DNA of 64,000 nt. Source: Paratinospora sagittata. Lineage: Eukaryota; Streptophyta; Magnoliopsida; Ranunculales; Menispermaceae. This document shows, piece by piece, positions 20,803 through 32,580 of the stretch. Below the pieces are notes generated by a model. That model was not told the origin of the DNA. It did no database searches and worked only from the letters and a program-made list of their open reading frames with translations. A program made the position numbers and the translations under genes. The stretch is from NCBI GenBank assembly GCA_035771175.1, contig JAYMFD010001077.1, forward strand, positions 124,001-188,000, read 5' to 3'. Within the stretch, counting starts at the first letter, position 1. Each line of letters begins with the position of its first letter.

Positions 20803-20922
20803 AGGGGTGCAACACGAGGACTTCCCAGGAGGTCACCCATCCTAGTACTACTCTCGCCCATGCGCGCTTAACTTCGGAGTTCTGATGGGATCCGGCGCAT
20901 TAGTGCTGGTATGATCGCACCC
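20803..20922 (-). rRNA. 5S rRNA: 5S rRNA gene, copy 49
   Basis: Full 120 bp. T62A, T59C, C49A and A27G, sister of copy 43. Confidence 0.96.
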
Positions 20923-21234
20923 ATGAGATACGCGACGGAAAACGTATTTAAATGGTGAGATACAGGGAGCAGTTTGCGGCTAGTAGATCTCGTAAATGCA
21001 CCGAAAATGAAAAAAAAGTGCACCGAAAACGGACATCGGTAGAAAAAGTTACTGCCCGTAGAACCAAGACGCAGCAGGTAGCGTTTTTCCTGTTTTTATT
21101 ATATTTTCGCGGCGTTGGATAACGTAAAATAGCAACTGTCAAGAACGAAAGACAAAATCGGTAAGAGAGTTTGAAAGGGAGTTCCGACGGGAGGGAAAAA
21201 AAAGAAGGAAAGAGAACGAAAGAAAAAATAAAAG

Positions 21235-21354
21235 AGGGGTGCAACACGAGGACTGCCCAGGAGGTCACCCATCCTAGTACTACTCTCGCCCATGCGCGCT
21301 TACCTGCGGAGTTCTGATGGGATCCGGTGCATTAGTGCTGGTATGATCGCACCC
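21235..21354 (-). rRNA. 5S rRNA: 5S rRNA gene, copy 50
   Basis: Full 120 bp. A100C, T62A, T59C and T52G, sister of copy 44. Confidence 0.96.
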
Positions 21355-21665
21355 ATGAGATACGCGACGGAAAACGTATTTAAATGGTGAGATACAGGGA
21401 GTAGTTTGCGGCTAGTAGATCTCGTAAAGGCACCGAAAATGAAAAAAAAGTGCACCGAAAACGGACATCGGTAGAAAAAGTTACTGCCCGTAGAACCAAG
21501 AGGCAGCAGGTAGCGTTTTTCCTGTTTTTATTATATTTTCGAGGCTTTGGATAACGTAAAATAGCAACTGTCAAGAACGAAAGACAAAATCGGTGAGAGA
21601 GTATGAAAGGGAGTTCCGACGGGAGGAAAAAAAAGAAGGAAAGAGAACGAAAGAAAAAATAAAAG

Positions 21666-21785
21666 AGGGGTGCAACACGAGGACTTCCCAGGAGGTCACC
21701 CATCCTAGAACTACTCTCGCCCATGCGCGCTTAACTGCGGAGTTCTGATGGGATCCGGCGCATTAGTGCTGGTATGATCGCACCC
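21666..21785 (-). rRNA. 5S rRNA: 5S rRNA gene, copy 51
   Basis: Full 120 bp. A77T, T62A, T59C and A27G, sister of copy 45. Confidence 0.96.
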
Positions 21786-22096
21786 ATGAGATACGCGACG
21801 GAAAACGTATTTAAATGGTGAGATACAGGGAGCAGTTTGCGGCTAGTAAATCTCGTAAAGGCACCGAAAATGAAAAAAAGTGCACCGAAAACGGACATCG
21901 GTAGAAAAAGTTACTGCCCGTAGAACCAAGACGCAGCAGGTAGCGTTTTTCTTGTTTTTATTATATTTTCGTGGCGTTGGATAACGTAAAATAGCAACTG
22001 TCAAGAACGAAAGACAAAATCGGTAAGAGAGTTTGAAAGGGAGTTCCGACGGGAGGGAAAAAAAAGAAGGAAAGAGAACGAAAGAAAAAATAAAAG

Positions 22097-22216
22097 AGGG
22101 GTGCAACACGAGGACTTCCCAGGAGGTCACCCAACCTAGTACTACTCTCGCCCAAGCACGCTTAACTGCGGAGTTCTGATGGGATCCGGTGCATTAGTGC
22201 TGGTATGATCGCACCC
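22097..22216 (-). rRNA. 5S rRNA: 5S rRNA gene, copy 52
   Basis: Full 120 bp. A83T (box C) only, sister of copy 46. Confidence 0.97.
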
Positions 22217-22528
22217 ATGAGATACGCGACGGAAAACGTATTTAAATGGTGAGAGACAGGGAGCAGTTTCCAGCTAGTAGATCTCGTAAAGGCACCGAAA
22301 ATGAAAAAAAAGTGCAACGAAAATGGAAATCGGTAGAAAAAGTTACTGCCCGTAGAACCAAGACGCAGCAGGTAGCGTTTTTCATTTTTTTATTATATTT
22401 TCGCGGCGTTGGATAACGTAAAATAGCAACTGTTAAGAACGAAAGACAAAATCGGTGAGAGAGTTTGAAAGGGAGTTCCGACGGGAGGGAAAAAAAAGAA
22501 GGAAAGAGAACGAAAGAAAAAATAAAAG

Positions 22529-22648
22529 AGGGGTGCAACACGAGGACTTCCCAGGAGGTCACCCATCCTAGTACTACTCTCGCCCAAGCACGCTTAACTG
22601 CGGAGTTCTGATGGGATCCGGTGCATTAGTGGTGGTATGATCGCACCC
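22529..22648 (-). rRNA. 5S rRNA: 5S rRNA gene, copy 53
   Basis: Full 120 bp. G17C only, sister of copy 47. Confidence 0.97.
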
Positions 22649-22959
22649 ATGGGATACGCGACGGAAAACGTATTTAAATGGTGAGATACAGGGAGCAGTT
22701 TGCGGCTAGTAGATCTCGTAAAGGCACCGAAAATAAAAAAAAATGCACCGAAAACGGACATCGGTAGAAAAAGTTACTGCCCGTAGAACCAAGACGCAGC
22801 AGGTAGCGTTTTTCATTTTTTTATTATATTTTCGCGGCGTTGGATAACGTAAAATAGCAACTGTTAAGAACGAAAGACAAAATCGGTGAGAGAGTTTGAA
22901 AGGGAGTTCCGACGGGAGGGAAAAAAAAGAAGGAAAGAGAACGAAAGAAAAAATAAAAG

Positions 22960-23079
22960 AGGGGTGCAACACGAGGACTTCCCAGGAGGTCACCCATCCT
23001 AGTACTACTCTCGCCCAAGCACGCTTAACTGCGGAGTTCTGATGGGATCCGGTGCATTAGTGGTGGTATGATCGCACCC
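22960..23079 (-). rRNA. 5S rRNA: 5S rRNA gene, copy 54
   Basis: Full 120 bp. G17C only, sister of copy 48. Confidence 0.97.
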
Positions 23080-23390
23080 ATGGGATACGCGACGGAAAAC
23101 GTATTTAAATGGTGAGATACAGGGAGCAGTTTGCGGCTAGTAGATCTCGTAAAGGCACCGAAAATAAAAAAAAATGCACCGAAAACGGACATCGGTAGAA
23201 AAAGTTACTGCCCGTAGAACCAAGACGCAGCAGGTAGCGTTTTACCTGTTTTTATTATATTTTCGCGGCGTTGGATAACGTAAAATAGCAACTGTCAAGA
23301 ACGAAAGACAAAATCGGTGAGAGAGTTTGAAAGGGAGTTCCGACGGGAGGGAAAAAAAAGAAGGAAAGAGAACGAAAGAAAAAATAAAAG

Positions 23391-23510
23391 AGGGGTGCAA
23401 CACGAGGACTTCCCAGGAGGTCACCCATCCTAGTACTACTCTCGCCCAAGCACGCTTAACTGCGGAGTTCTGATGGGATCCGGCGCATTAGTGCTGGTTT
23501 GATCGCACCC
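23391..23510 (-). rRNA. 5S rRNA: 5S rRNA gene, copy 55
   Basis: Full 120 bp. A27G and T12A; internal promoter intact. Confidence 0.97.
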
Positions 23511-23822
23511 ATGAGATACGCGACGGAAAACGTATTTAAATGGTGAGATACAGGGAGCAGTTCGCGGCTAGTAGATCTCGTAAAGGCACCGAAAATGAAA
23601 AAAAAGTGCACCGAAAACGGATATCGGTAGAAAAAGTTACTGCCCGTAGAACCAAGACGCAGCAGGTAGCGTTTTTCCTGTTTTTATTATATTTTCGCGG
23701 CGTTGGACTACAAAAAATAGCAACTGTCAAGAACGAAAGACAAAATCGGTGAGAGAGTTTGAAAGGGAGTTCCGACGGGAGGGAAAAAAAAGAAGGAAAA
23801 AGAACGAAAGAAAAAATAAAAG

Positions 23823-23942
23823 AGGGGTGCAACACGAGGACTTCCCAGGAGGTCACCCATCCTAGTACTACTCTCGCCCAAGCACGCTTAACTGCGGAGT
23901 TCTGATGGGATCCGGCGCATTAGTGCTGGTTTGATCGCACCC
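23823..23942 (-). rRNA. 5S rRNA: 5S rRNA gene, copy 56
   Basis: Full 120 bp. A27G and T12A. The upstream flank has GGAATACG for GGAAAACG, shared with copies 63 and 90. Confidence 0.97.
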
Positions 23943-24254
23943 ATGAGATACGCGACGGAATACGTATTTAAATGGTGAGATACAGGGAGCAGTTTGCGGC
24001 TAGTAGATCTCGTAAAGGCACCGAAAATGAAAAAAAAGTGCACCGAAAACGGACATCAGTAGAAAAAGTTACTGCCCGTATAACCAAGACGCAGCAGGTA
24101 GCGTTTTTCCTGTTTTTATTATATTTTCGCGGCGTTGGATAACGTAAAATAGCAACTGTCAAGAACGAAAGACAAAATCGGTGATAGAGTTTGAAAGGGA
24201 GTTCCGACGGGAGGGAAAAAAAAGAATGAAATAGAACGAAAGAAAAAATAAAAG

Positions 24255-24374
24255 AAGGGTGCAACACGAGGACTTCCCAGGAGGTCACCCATCCTAGTAC
24301 TACCCTCGCCCAAGCACGCTTAACTGCGGAGTTCTGATGGGATCCGGTGCATTAGTGCTGGTATGATCGCACAC
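24255..24374 (-). rRNA. 5S rRNA: 5S rRNA gene, copy 57
   Basis: Full 120 bp. C119T, A71G and G2T (helix I mismatch). Confidence 0.95.
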
Positions 24375-24686
24375 ATGAGATACGCGACGGAAAACGTATT
24401 TAAATGGTGAGATACAGGGAGCAGTTTGCGGCTAGTAGATCTCGTAAAGGCACCGAAAATGAAAAAAAAGTGCACCGAAAACGGACATCGGTAGAAAAAG
24501 TTACTGCCCGTAAAACCAAGACGCAGCAGGTAGCGTTTTTCCTGTTTTTATTATATTTTCGCGGCGTTGGATAACGTAAAATAGCAACTGTGAAGAACGA
24601 AAGACAAAATCGGTGAGAGAGTATGAAAGGGAGTTCCGACGGGAGGGAAAAAAAAGAAGGAAAGAGAACGAAAGAAAAAATAAAAG

Positions 24687-24806
24687 AGGGGTGCAACACG
24701 AGGACTTCCCAGGAGGTCACCCATCCTAGTACTACTCTCGCCCATGCGCGCTTAACTGCGGAGTTCTGATGGGATCCGGCTCATTAGTGCTGGTATGATC
24801 GCACCC
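24687..24806 (-). rRNA. 5S rRNA: 5S rRNA gene, copy 58
   Basis: Full 120 bp. T62A, T59C, A27G and C26A. C26A is unique to this copy. Confidence 0.96.
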
Positions 24807-25118
24807 ATGAGATGCGCGACGGAAAACGTATTTAAATGGTGAGATACAGGGAGCAGTTTGCGGCTAGTAGATCTCGTAAATGCACCGAAAATGAAAAAAA
24901 AGTGCACCGAAAACGGACATCGGTAGAAAAAGTTACTGCCCGTAGAACCAAGACGCAGCAGGTAGCGTTTTTCCTGTTTTTATTATATTTTCGCGGCGTT
25001 GGATAACGTAAAATAGCAACTGTCAAGAACGAAAGACAAAATCGGTAAAAGAGTTTGAAAGGGAGTTCCGACGGGAGGGAAAAAAAAGAAGGAAAGAGAA
25101 CGAAAGAAAAAATAAAAG

Positions 25119-25238
25119 AGGGGTGCAACACGAGGACTTCCCAGGAGGTCACCCATCCTAGAACTACTCTCGCCCATGCGCGCTTAACTGCGGAGTTCTG
25201 ATGGGATCCGGCGCATTAGTGCTGGTATGATCGCACCC
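25119..25238 (-). rRNA. 5S rRNA: 5S rRNA gene, copy 59
   Basis: Full 120 bp. A77T, T62A, T59C and A27G. Confidence 0.96.
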
Positions 25239-25549
25239 ATGAGATACGCGACGGAAAACGTATTTAAATGGTGAGATACAGGGAGCAGTTTGCGGCTAGT
25301 AGATCTCGTAAAGGCACCGAAAATGAAAAAAAGTGCACCGAAAACGGACATCGGTAGAAAAAGTTACTGCCCGTAGAACCAAGACGCAGCAGGTAGCGTT
25401 TTTCCTGTTTTTATTATATTTTCGCGGCGTTGGATAACGTAAAATAGCAACTGTCAAGAACGAAAGACAAAATCGGTAAGAGAGTTTGAAAGGGAGTTCC
25501 GACGGGAGGGAAAAAAAAGAAGGAAAGAGAACGAAAGAAAAAATAAAAG

Positions 25550-25669
25550 AGGGGTGCAACACGAGGACTTCCCAGGAGGTCACCCAACCTAGTACTACTC
25601 TCGCCCAAGCACGCTTAACTGCGAAGTTCTGATGGGATCCGGTGCATTAGTGCTGGTATGATCGCACCC
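25550..25669 (-). rRNA. 5S rRNA: 5S rRNA gene, copy 60
   Basis: Full 120 bp. A83T (box C) and C46T (helix III wobble with G31). Confidence 0.96.
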
Positions 25670-25981
25670 ATGAGATACGCGACGGAAAACGTATTTAAAT
25701 GGTGAGAGACAGGGAGCAGTTTCCAGCTAGTAGATCTCGTAAAGGCACCGAAAATGAAAAAAAAGTGCAACGAAAATGGAAATCGGTAGAAAAAGTTACT
25801 GCCCGTAGAACCAAGACGCAGCAGGTAGCGTTTTTCATTTTTTTATTAAATTTTCGCGGCGTTGGATAACGTAAAATAGCAACTGTTAAGAACGAAAGAC
25901 AAAATCGGTGAGAGAGTTTGAAAGGGAGTTCCGACGGGAGGGAAAAAAAAGAAAGAAAGAGAACGAAAGAAAAAATAAAAG

Positions 25982-26101
25982 AGGGGTGCAACACGAGGAC
26001 TTCCCAGGAGGTCACCCATCCTATTACTACTCTCGCCCAAGCACGCTTAACTGCGGAGTTCTGATGGGATCCGGTGCATTAGTGGTGGTATGATCGCACC
26101 C
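25982..26101 (-). rRNA. 5S rRNA: 5S rRNA gene, copy 61
   Basis: Full 120 bp. C78A and G17C (helix II mismatch). The AT-rich spacer motif to its right-hand neighbour family is TATTAAATT in the unit to its left. Confidence 0.96.
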
Positions 26102-26414
26102 ATGGGATACGCGACGAAAAACGTATTTAAATGGTGAGATACAGGGAGCAGTTTGCGGCTAGTAGATCTCGTAAAGGCACCGAAAATGAAAAAAAAAATG
26201 CACCGAAAACGGACATCGGTAGAAAAAGTTACTGCCCGTAGAACCAAGACGCAGCAGGTAGCGTTTTACCTATTTTTATTATATTTTCGCGGCGTTGGAT
26301 AACGCAAAATAGCAACTGTCAAGAACGAAAGACAAAATCGGTGAGAGAGTTCGAAAGGGAGTTCCGACGGGAGGGAAAAAAAAGAAGGAAAGAGAACGAA
26401 AGAAAAAATAAAAG

Positions 26415-26534
26415 AGGGGTGCAACACGAGGACTTCCCAGGAGGTCACCCATCCTAGTACTACTCTCGCCCAAGCACGCTTCACTACGGAGTTCTGATGG
26501 GATCCGGCGCATTAGTGCTGGTTTGATCGCACCC
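26415..26534 (-). rRNA. 5S rRNA: 5S rRNA gene, copy 62
   Basis: Full 120 bp. T53G (box A), C49T, A27G and T12A. Confidence 0.96.
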
Positions 26535-26847
26535 ATGAGATACGCGACGGAAAACGTATTTAAATGGTGAGATACAGGGAGCAGTTCGCGACTAGTAGAT
26601 CTCGTAAAGGCACCGAAAATAAAAAAAAAAGTGCACCGAAAACGGATATCGGTAGAAAAAGTTGCTGCCCGTAGAACCAAGACGCAGCAGGTAGCGTTTT
26701 ACCTATTTTTATTATATTTTCGCGGCGTTGGACTACAAAAAATAGCAACTGTCAAGAACGAAAGACAAAATCGGTGAGAGAGTTTGAAAGGGAGTTCCGA
26801 CGGGAGGGAAAAAAAAGAAGGAAAAAGAACGAAAGAAAAAATAAAAG

Positions 26848-26967
26848 AGGGGTGCAACACGAGGACTTCCCAGGAGGTCACCCATCCTAGTACTACTCTC
26901 GCCCAAGCACGCTTAACTGCGGAGTTCTGATGGGATCCGGCGCATTAGTGCTGGTTTGATCGCACCC
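26848..26967 (-). rRNA. 5S rRNA: 5S rRNA gene, copy 63
   Basis: Full 120 bp. A27G and T12A. Confidence 0.97.
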
Positions 26968-27279
26968 ATGAGATACGCGACGGAATACGTATTTAAATGG
27001 TGAGATACAGGGAGCAGTTTGCGGCTAGTAGATCTCGTAAAGGCACCGAAAATGAAAAAAAAGTGCACCGAAAACGGACATCAGTAGAAAAAGTTACTGC
27101 CCGTATAACCAAGACGCAGCAGGTAGCGTTTTTCCTGTTTTTATTATATTTTCGCGGCGTTGGATAACGTAAAATAGCAACTGTCAAGAACGAAAGACAA
27201 AATCGGTGATAGAGTTTGAAAGGGAGTTCCGACGGGAGGGAAAAAAAAGAATGAAATAGAACGAAAGAAAAAATAAAAG

Positions 27280-27399
27280 AAGGGTGCAACACGAGGACTT
27301 CCGAGGAGGTCACCCATCCTAGTACTACCCTCGCCCAAGCACGCTTAACTGCGGAGTTCTGATGGGATCCGGTGCATTAGTGCTGGTATGATCGCACAC
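27280..27399 (-). rRNA. 5S rRNA: 5S rRNA gene, copy 64
   Basis: Full 120 bp. C119T, G97C (box C), A71G and G2T. G97C is otherwise seen only in copy 90, which belongs to another family. Confidence 0.95.
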
Positions 27400-27710
27400 A
27401 TGAGATACGCGACGGAAAACGTATTTAAATGGTGAGATACAGGGAGCAGTTTGCGGCTAGTAGATCTCGTAAAGGCACCGAAAATGAAAAAAAAGTGCAC
27501 CGAAAACGGACATCGGTAGAAAAAGTTACTGCCCGTAGAACTAAAACGCAGCAGGTAGCGTTTTTCCTGTTTTTATTATATTTTCGCGGCGTTGGATAAC
27601 GTAAAATAGCAACTGTCAAGAACGAAAGACAAAATCGGTGATAGAGTTTGAAAAAGAGTTCCGACGGGAGGGAAAAAAAGAAGGAAAGAGAACGAAAGAA
27701 AAAATAAAAA

Positions 27711-27830
27711 AGGGGTGCAACACGAGGACTTCCCAGGAGGTCACCCTTTCTAGTACTACTCTCGCCCAAGCACGCTTAACTGCGGAGTTCTGATGGGATC
27801 CGGTGCGTTAGAGCTGGTATGATCGCACCC
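27711..27830 (-). rRNA. 5S rRNA: 5S rRNA gene, copy 65
   Basis: Full 120 bp. T84A and G82A (box C), T24C and A19T. Like copy 33 but with G82A added and T59C absent. Confidence 0.95.
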
Positions 27831-28142
27831 ATGAGATACGCGACGAAAAACGTATTTAAATGGTGAGATACAGGGAGCAGTTTGCGGCTAGTAGATCTCG
27901 TAAAGGCACCGAAAATGAAAAAAAAGTGCACCGAAAACGGACATCAGTAGAAAAAGTTACTGCCCGTATAACCAAGACGCAGCAGGTAGCGTTTTTCCTG
28001 TTTTTATTATATTTTCGCGGCGTTGGATAACGTAAAATAGCAACTGTCAAGAACGAAGACAAAATCGGTGATAGAGTTTGAAAGGGAGTTCCGACGGGAG
28101 GGAAAAAAAAAGAAGGAAAGAGAACGAAAGAAAAAATAAAAG

Positions 28143-28262
28143 AGAGGTGCAACACGAGGACTTCCCAGGAGGTCACCCATCCTAGTACTCCCCTCGCCCA
28201 AGCACTCTTTACTGCGGAGTTCTGATGGGATCCGGTGCATTAGTGCTGGTATGATCGCACAC
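28143..28262 (-). rRNA. 5S rRNA: 5S rRNA gene, copy 66
   Basis: Full 120 bp. C118T, T73G, A71G, C57A, T53A and G2T. Helix I, intermediate element and box A are all altered; probably not functional. Confidence 0.93.
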
Positions 28263-28574
28263 ATGAGATACGCGACGGAAAACGTATTTAAATGGTGAGA
28301 TACAGGGAGCAGTTTGCGGCTAGTAGATCTCGTAAAGGCACCGAAAATGAAAAAAAAGTGCACCGAAAACGGACATGGGTAGAAAAAGTTACTGCCCGTA
28401 TAACCAAGACGCAGCAGGTAGCGTTTTTCCTGTTTTTATTATATTTTCGCGGCGTTGGATAACGTAAAATAGCAACTGTCAAGAACGAAAGACAAAATCG
28501 GTGAGAGAGTATGAAAGGGAGTTCCGACGGGAGGGAAAAAAAAGAAGGAAAGGGAACGAAAGAAAAAATAAAAG

Positions 28575-28694
28575 AGGGGTGCAACACGAGGACTTCCCAG
28601 GAGGTCACCCATCCTAGTACTACTCTCGCCCATGCGCGCTTAACTACGGAGTTCTGATGGGATCCGGCGCATTAGTGCTGGTATGATCGCACCC
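28575..28694 (-). rRNA. 5S rRNA: 5S rRNA gene, copy 67
   Basis: Full 120 bp. T62A, T59C, C49T and A27G. Confidence 0.96.
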
Positions 28695-29006
28695 ATGAGA
28701 TGCGCGACGGAAAACGTATTTAAATGGTGAGATACAGGGAGCAGTTTGCGGCTAGTAGATCTCGTAAATGCACCGAAAATGAAAAAAAAGTGCACCGAAA
28801 ACGGACATCGGTAGAAAAAGTTACTGCCCGTAGAACCAAGACGCAGCAGGTAGCGTTTTTCCTGTTTTTATTATATTTTCGCGGCGTTGGATAACGTAAA
28901 ATAGCAACTGTCAAGAACGAAAGACAAAATCGGTAAGAGAGTTTGAAAGGGAGTTCCGACGGGAGGGAAAAAAAAGAAGGAAAGAGAACGAAAGAAAAAA
29001 TAAAAG

Positions 29007-29126
29007 AGGGGTGCAACACGAGGACTGCCCAGGAGGTCACCCATCCTAGTACTACTCTCGCCCATGCGCGCTTACCTGCGGAGTTCTGATGGGATCCGGT
29101 GCATTAGTGCTGGTATGATCGCACCC
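29007..29126 (-). rRNA. 5S rRNA: 5S rRNA gene, copy 68
   Basis: Full 120 bp. A100C, T62A, T59C and T52G. Confidence 0.96.
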
Positions 29127-29437
29127 ATGAGATACGCGACGGAAAACGTATTTAAATGGTGAGATACAGGGAGCAGTTTGCGGCTAGTAGATCTCGTAAA
29201 GGCACCGAAAATGAAAAAAAAGTGCACCGAAAACGGACATCGGTAGAAAAAGTTACTGCCCGTAGAACCAAGAGGCAGCAGGTAGCGTTTTTCCTGTTTT
29301 TATTATATTTTTGAGGCTTTGGATAACGTAAAATAGCAACTGTCAAGAACGAAAGACAAAATCGGTGAGAGAGTATGAAAGGGAGTTCCGACGGGAGGAA
29401 AAAAAAGAAGGAAAGAGAACGAAAGAAAAAATAAAAG

Positions 29438-29557
29438 AGGGGTGCAACACGAGGACTTCCCAGGAGGTCACCCATCCTAGAACTACTCTCGCCCATGCGC
29501 GCTTAACTGCGGAGTTCTGATGGGATCCGGCGCATTAGTGCTGGTATGATCGCACCC
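29438..29557 (-). rRNA. 5S rRNA: 5S rRNA gene, copy 69
   Basis: Full 120 bp. A77T, T62A, T59C and A27G. Confidence 0.96.
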
Positions 29558-29868
29558 ATGAGATACGCGACGGAAAACGTATTTAAATGGTGAGATACAG
29601 GGAGCAGTTTGCGGCTAGTAGATCTCGTAAAGGCACCGAAAATGAAAAAAAGTGCACCGAAAACGGACATCGGTAGAAAAAGTTACTGCCCGTAGAACCA
29701 AGACGCAGCAGGTAGCGTTTTTCCTGTTTTTATTATATTTTCGCGGCGTTGGATAACGTAAAATAGCAACTGTCAAGAACGAAAGACAAAATCGGTAAGA
29801 GAGTTTGAAAGGGAGTTCCGACGGGAGGGAAAAAAAAGAAGGAAAGAGAACGAAAGAAAAAATAAAAG

Positions 29869-29988
29869 AGGGGTGCAACACGAGGACTTCCCAGGAGGTC
29901 ACCCATCCTAGTACTACTCTCGCCCATGCGCGCTTAACTGCGGAGTTCTGATGGGATCCGGTGCATTAGTGCTGGTATGATCGCTCCC
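29869..29988 (-). rRNA. 5S rRNA: 5S rRNA gene, copy 70
   Basis: Full 120 bp. T62A, T59C and T4A (breaks T4-A115 in helix I). Confidence 0.96.
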
Positions 29989-30300
29989 ATGAGATACGCG
30001 ACGGAAAACGTATTTAAATGGTGAGATACAGGGAGCAGTTTGCGGCCAGTCGATCTCGTAAAGGCACCGAAAATGAAAAAAAAGTGCACCAAAAACGGAC
30101 ATCGGTAGAAAAAGTTACGGCCCGTAGAACCAAGACGCAGCAGCTAGCGTTTTTCCTGTTTTTATTATATTTTCGCGGCGTTGGATAACGTAAAATAGCA
30201 ACTGTCAAGAACGAAAGACAAAATCGGTAAGAGAGTTTGAAAGGGAGTTCCGACGGGAGGGAAAAAAAAGAAGGAAAGAGAACGAAAGAAAAAATAAAAG

Positions 30301-30420
30301 AGGGGTGCAACACGAGGACTTCCCAGGAGGTCACCCAACCTAGTACTACTCTCGCCCAAGCACGCTTAACTGCGGAGTTCTGATGGGATCCGGTGCATTA
30401 GTGCTGGTATGATCGCACCC
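30301..30420 (-). rRNA. 5S rRNA: 5S rRNA gene, copy 71
   Basis: Full 120 bp. A83T (box C) only. Confidence 0.97.
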
Positions 30421-30732
30421 ATGAGATACGCGACGGAAAACGTATTTAAATGGTGAGATACAGGGAGCAGTTTGCGGCTAGTAGATCTCGTAAATGCACC
30501 GAAAATGAAAAAAAAGTGCACCGAAAACGGACATCGGTAGAAAAAGTTACTGCCCGTAGAACCAAGACGCAGCAGGTAGCGTTTTTCCTGTTTTTATTAT
30601 ATTTTCGCGGCGTTGGATAACGTAAAATAGCAACTGTCAAGAACGAAAGACAAAATCGGTAAGAGAGTTTGAAAGGGAGTTCCGACGGGAGGGAAAAAAA
30701 AGAAGGAAAGAGAACGAAAGAAAAAATAAAAG

Positions 30733-30852
30733 AGGGGTGCAACACGAGGACTTCCCAGGAGGTCACCCATCCTAGAACTACTCTCGCCCATGCGCGCATA
30801 ACTGCGGAGTTCTGATGGGATCCGGCGCATTAGTGCTGGTATGATCGCACCC
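30733..30852 (-). rRNA. 5S rRNA: 5S rRNA gene, copy 72
   Basis: Full 120 bp. A77T, T62A, T59C, A55T and A27G. Three changes in box A. Confidence 0.95.
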
Positions 30853-31163
30853 ATGAGATACGCGACGGAAAACGTATTTAAATGGTGAGATACAGGGAGC
30901 AGTTTGCGGCTAGTAGATCTCGTAAAGGCACCGAAAATGAAAAAAAGTGCACCGAAAACGGACATCGGTAGAAAAAGTTACTGCCCGTAGAACCAAGACG
31001 CAGCAGGTAGCGTTTTTCCTGTTTTTATTATATTTTCGCGGCGTTGGATAACGTAAAATAGCAACTGTCAAGAACGAAAGACAAAATCGGTAAGAGAGTT
31101 TGAAAGGGAGTTCCGACGGGAGGGAAAAAAAAGAAGGAAAGAGAACGAAAGAAAAAATAAAAG

Positions 31164-31283
31164 AGGGGTGCAACACGAGGACTTCCCAGGAGGTCACCCA
31201 ACCTAGTACTACTCTCGCCCAAGCACGCTTAACTGCGAAGTTCTGATGGGATCCGGTGCATTAGTGCTGGTATGATCGCACCC
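31164..31283 (-). rRNA. 5S rRNA: 5S rRNA gene, copy 73
   Basis: Full 120 bp. A83T and C46T, partner of copy 60. Confidence 0.96.
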
Positions 31284-31595
31284 ATGAGATACGCGACGGA
31301 AAACGTATTTAAATGGTGAGAGACAGGGAGCAGTTTCCAGCTAGTAGATCTCGTAAAGGCACCGAAAATGAAAAAAAAGTGCAACGAAAATGGAAATCGG
31401 TAGAAAAAGTTACTGCCCGTAGAACCAAGACGCAGCAGGTAGCGTTTTTCATTTTTTTATTAAATTTTCGCGGCGTTGGATAACGTAAAATAGCAACTGT
31501 TAAGAACGAAAGACAAAATCGGTGAGAGAGTTTGAAAGGGAGTTCCGACGGGAGGGAAAAAAAAGAAAGAAACAGAACGAAAGAAAAAATAAAAG

Positions 31596-31715
31596 AGGGG
31601 TGCAACACGAGGACTTCCCAGGAGGTCACCCATCCTATTACTACTCTCGCCCAAGCACGCTTAACTGCGGAGTTCTGATGGGATCCGGTGCATTAGTGGT
31701 GGTATGATCGCACCC
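31596..31715 (-). rRNA. 5S rRNA: 5S rRNA gene, copy 74
   Basis: Full 120 bp. C78A and G17C, partner of copy 61. Confidence 0.96.
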
Positions 31716-32027
31716 ATGGGATACGCGACGAAAAACGTATTTAAATGGTGAGATACAGGGAGCAGTTTGCGGCTAGTAGATCTCGTAAAGGCACCGAAAA
31801 TGAAAAAAAAATGCACCGAAAACGGACATCGGTAGAAAAAGTTACTGCCCGTAGAACCAAGACGCAGCAGGTAGCGTTTTACCTATTTTTATTATATTTT
31901 CGCGGCGTTGGATAACGTAAAATAGCAACTGTCAAGAACGAAAGACAAAATCGGTGAGAGAGTTTGAAAGGGAGTTCCGACGGGAGGGAAAAAAAAGAAG
32001 GAAAGAGAACGAAAGAAAAAATAAAAG

Positions 32028-32147
32028 AGGGGTGCAACACGAGGACTTCCCAGGAGGTCACCCATCCTAGTACTACTCTCGCCCAAGCACGCTTCACTAC
32101 GGAGTTCTGATGGGATCCGGCGCATTAGTGCTGGTTTGATCGCACCC
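32028..32147 (-). rRNA. 5S rRNA: 5S rRNA gene, copy 75
   Basis: Full 120 bp. T53G, C49T, A27G and T12A, partner of copy 62. Confidence 0.96.
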
Positions 32148-32460
32148 ATGAGATACGCGACGGAAAACGTATTTAAATGGTGAGATACAGGGAGCAGTTC
32201 GCGACTAGTAGATCTCGTAAAGGCACCGAAAATAAAAAAAAAAGTGCACCGAAAACGGATATCGGTAGAAAAAGTTGCTGCCCGTAGAACCAAGACGCAG
32301 CAGGTAGCGTTTTTCCTGTTTTTATTATATTTTCGCGGCGTTGGATAACGTAAAATAGCAACTGTCAAGAACGAAAGACAAAATCGGTGAGAGAGTATGA
32401 AAGGGAGTTCCGACGGGAGGGAAAAAAAAGAAGGAAAGAGAACGAAAGAAAAAATAAAAG

Positions 32461-32580
32461 AGGGGTGCAACACGAGGACTTCCCAGGAGGTCACCCATCC
32501 TAGTACTACTCTCGCCCATGCGCGCTTAACTACGGAGTTCTGATGGGATCCGGCGCATTAGTGCTGGTATGATCGCACCC
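32461..32580 (-). rRNA. 5S rRNA: 5S rRNA gene, copy 76
   Basis: Full 120 bp. T62A, T59C, C49T and A27G. Upstream flank reads ATGAAATGCG, a variant of the copy 67 flank. Confidence 0.96.

Larger units (their letters stand above)
20803..23390. repeat. 2,588-bp higher-order repeat, unit 2 (copies 49-54)
   Basis: Every gene and every spacer mark I compared matches the unit at 18215-20802, so this is a recent duplication or a local assembly duplication. Confidence 0.93.
25119..26847. repeat. Four-gene block, instance 1 (copies 59-62)
   Basis: Order A77T; A83T with C46T; C78A with G17C; T53G with C49T. Recurs at 30733 (offset 5,614 bp) and 36777. Confidence 0.88.
26848..30732. repeat. Nine-gene block, instance 1 (copies 63-71)
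   Basis: Recurs 11,658 bp to the right as copies 90-98. Single differences separate some pairs (G97C in 64 and in 90; T53A only in 66; G60A only in 96; A77C only in 97). Confidence 0.9.
29438..32460. repeat. Seven-gene block, instance 1 (copies 69-75)
   Basis: Recurs 6,044 bp to the right as copies 83-89 with the same gene alleles in the same order. Its last four genes are also the second instance of the block at 25119. Confidence 0.9.

Noticed and set aside
23540..23752. Plus-strand reading frames, for example at 23540, 25908, 31522, 37566 and 54786
   Set aside because: Antisense readings of 5S and spacer, opened by chance substitutions in single families and absent from most units.
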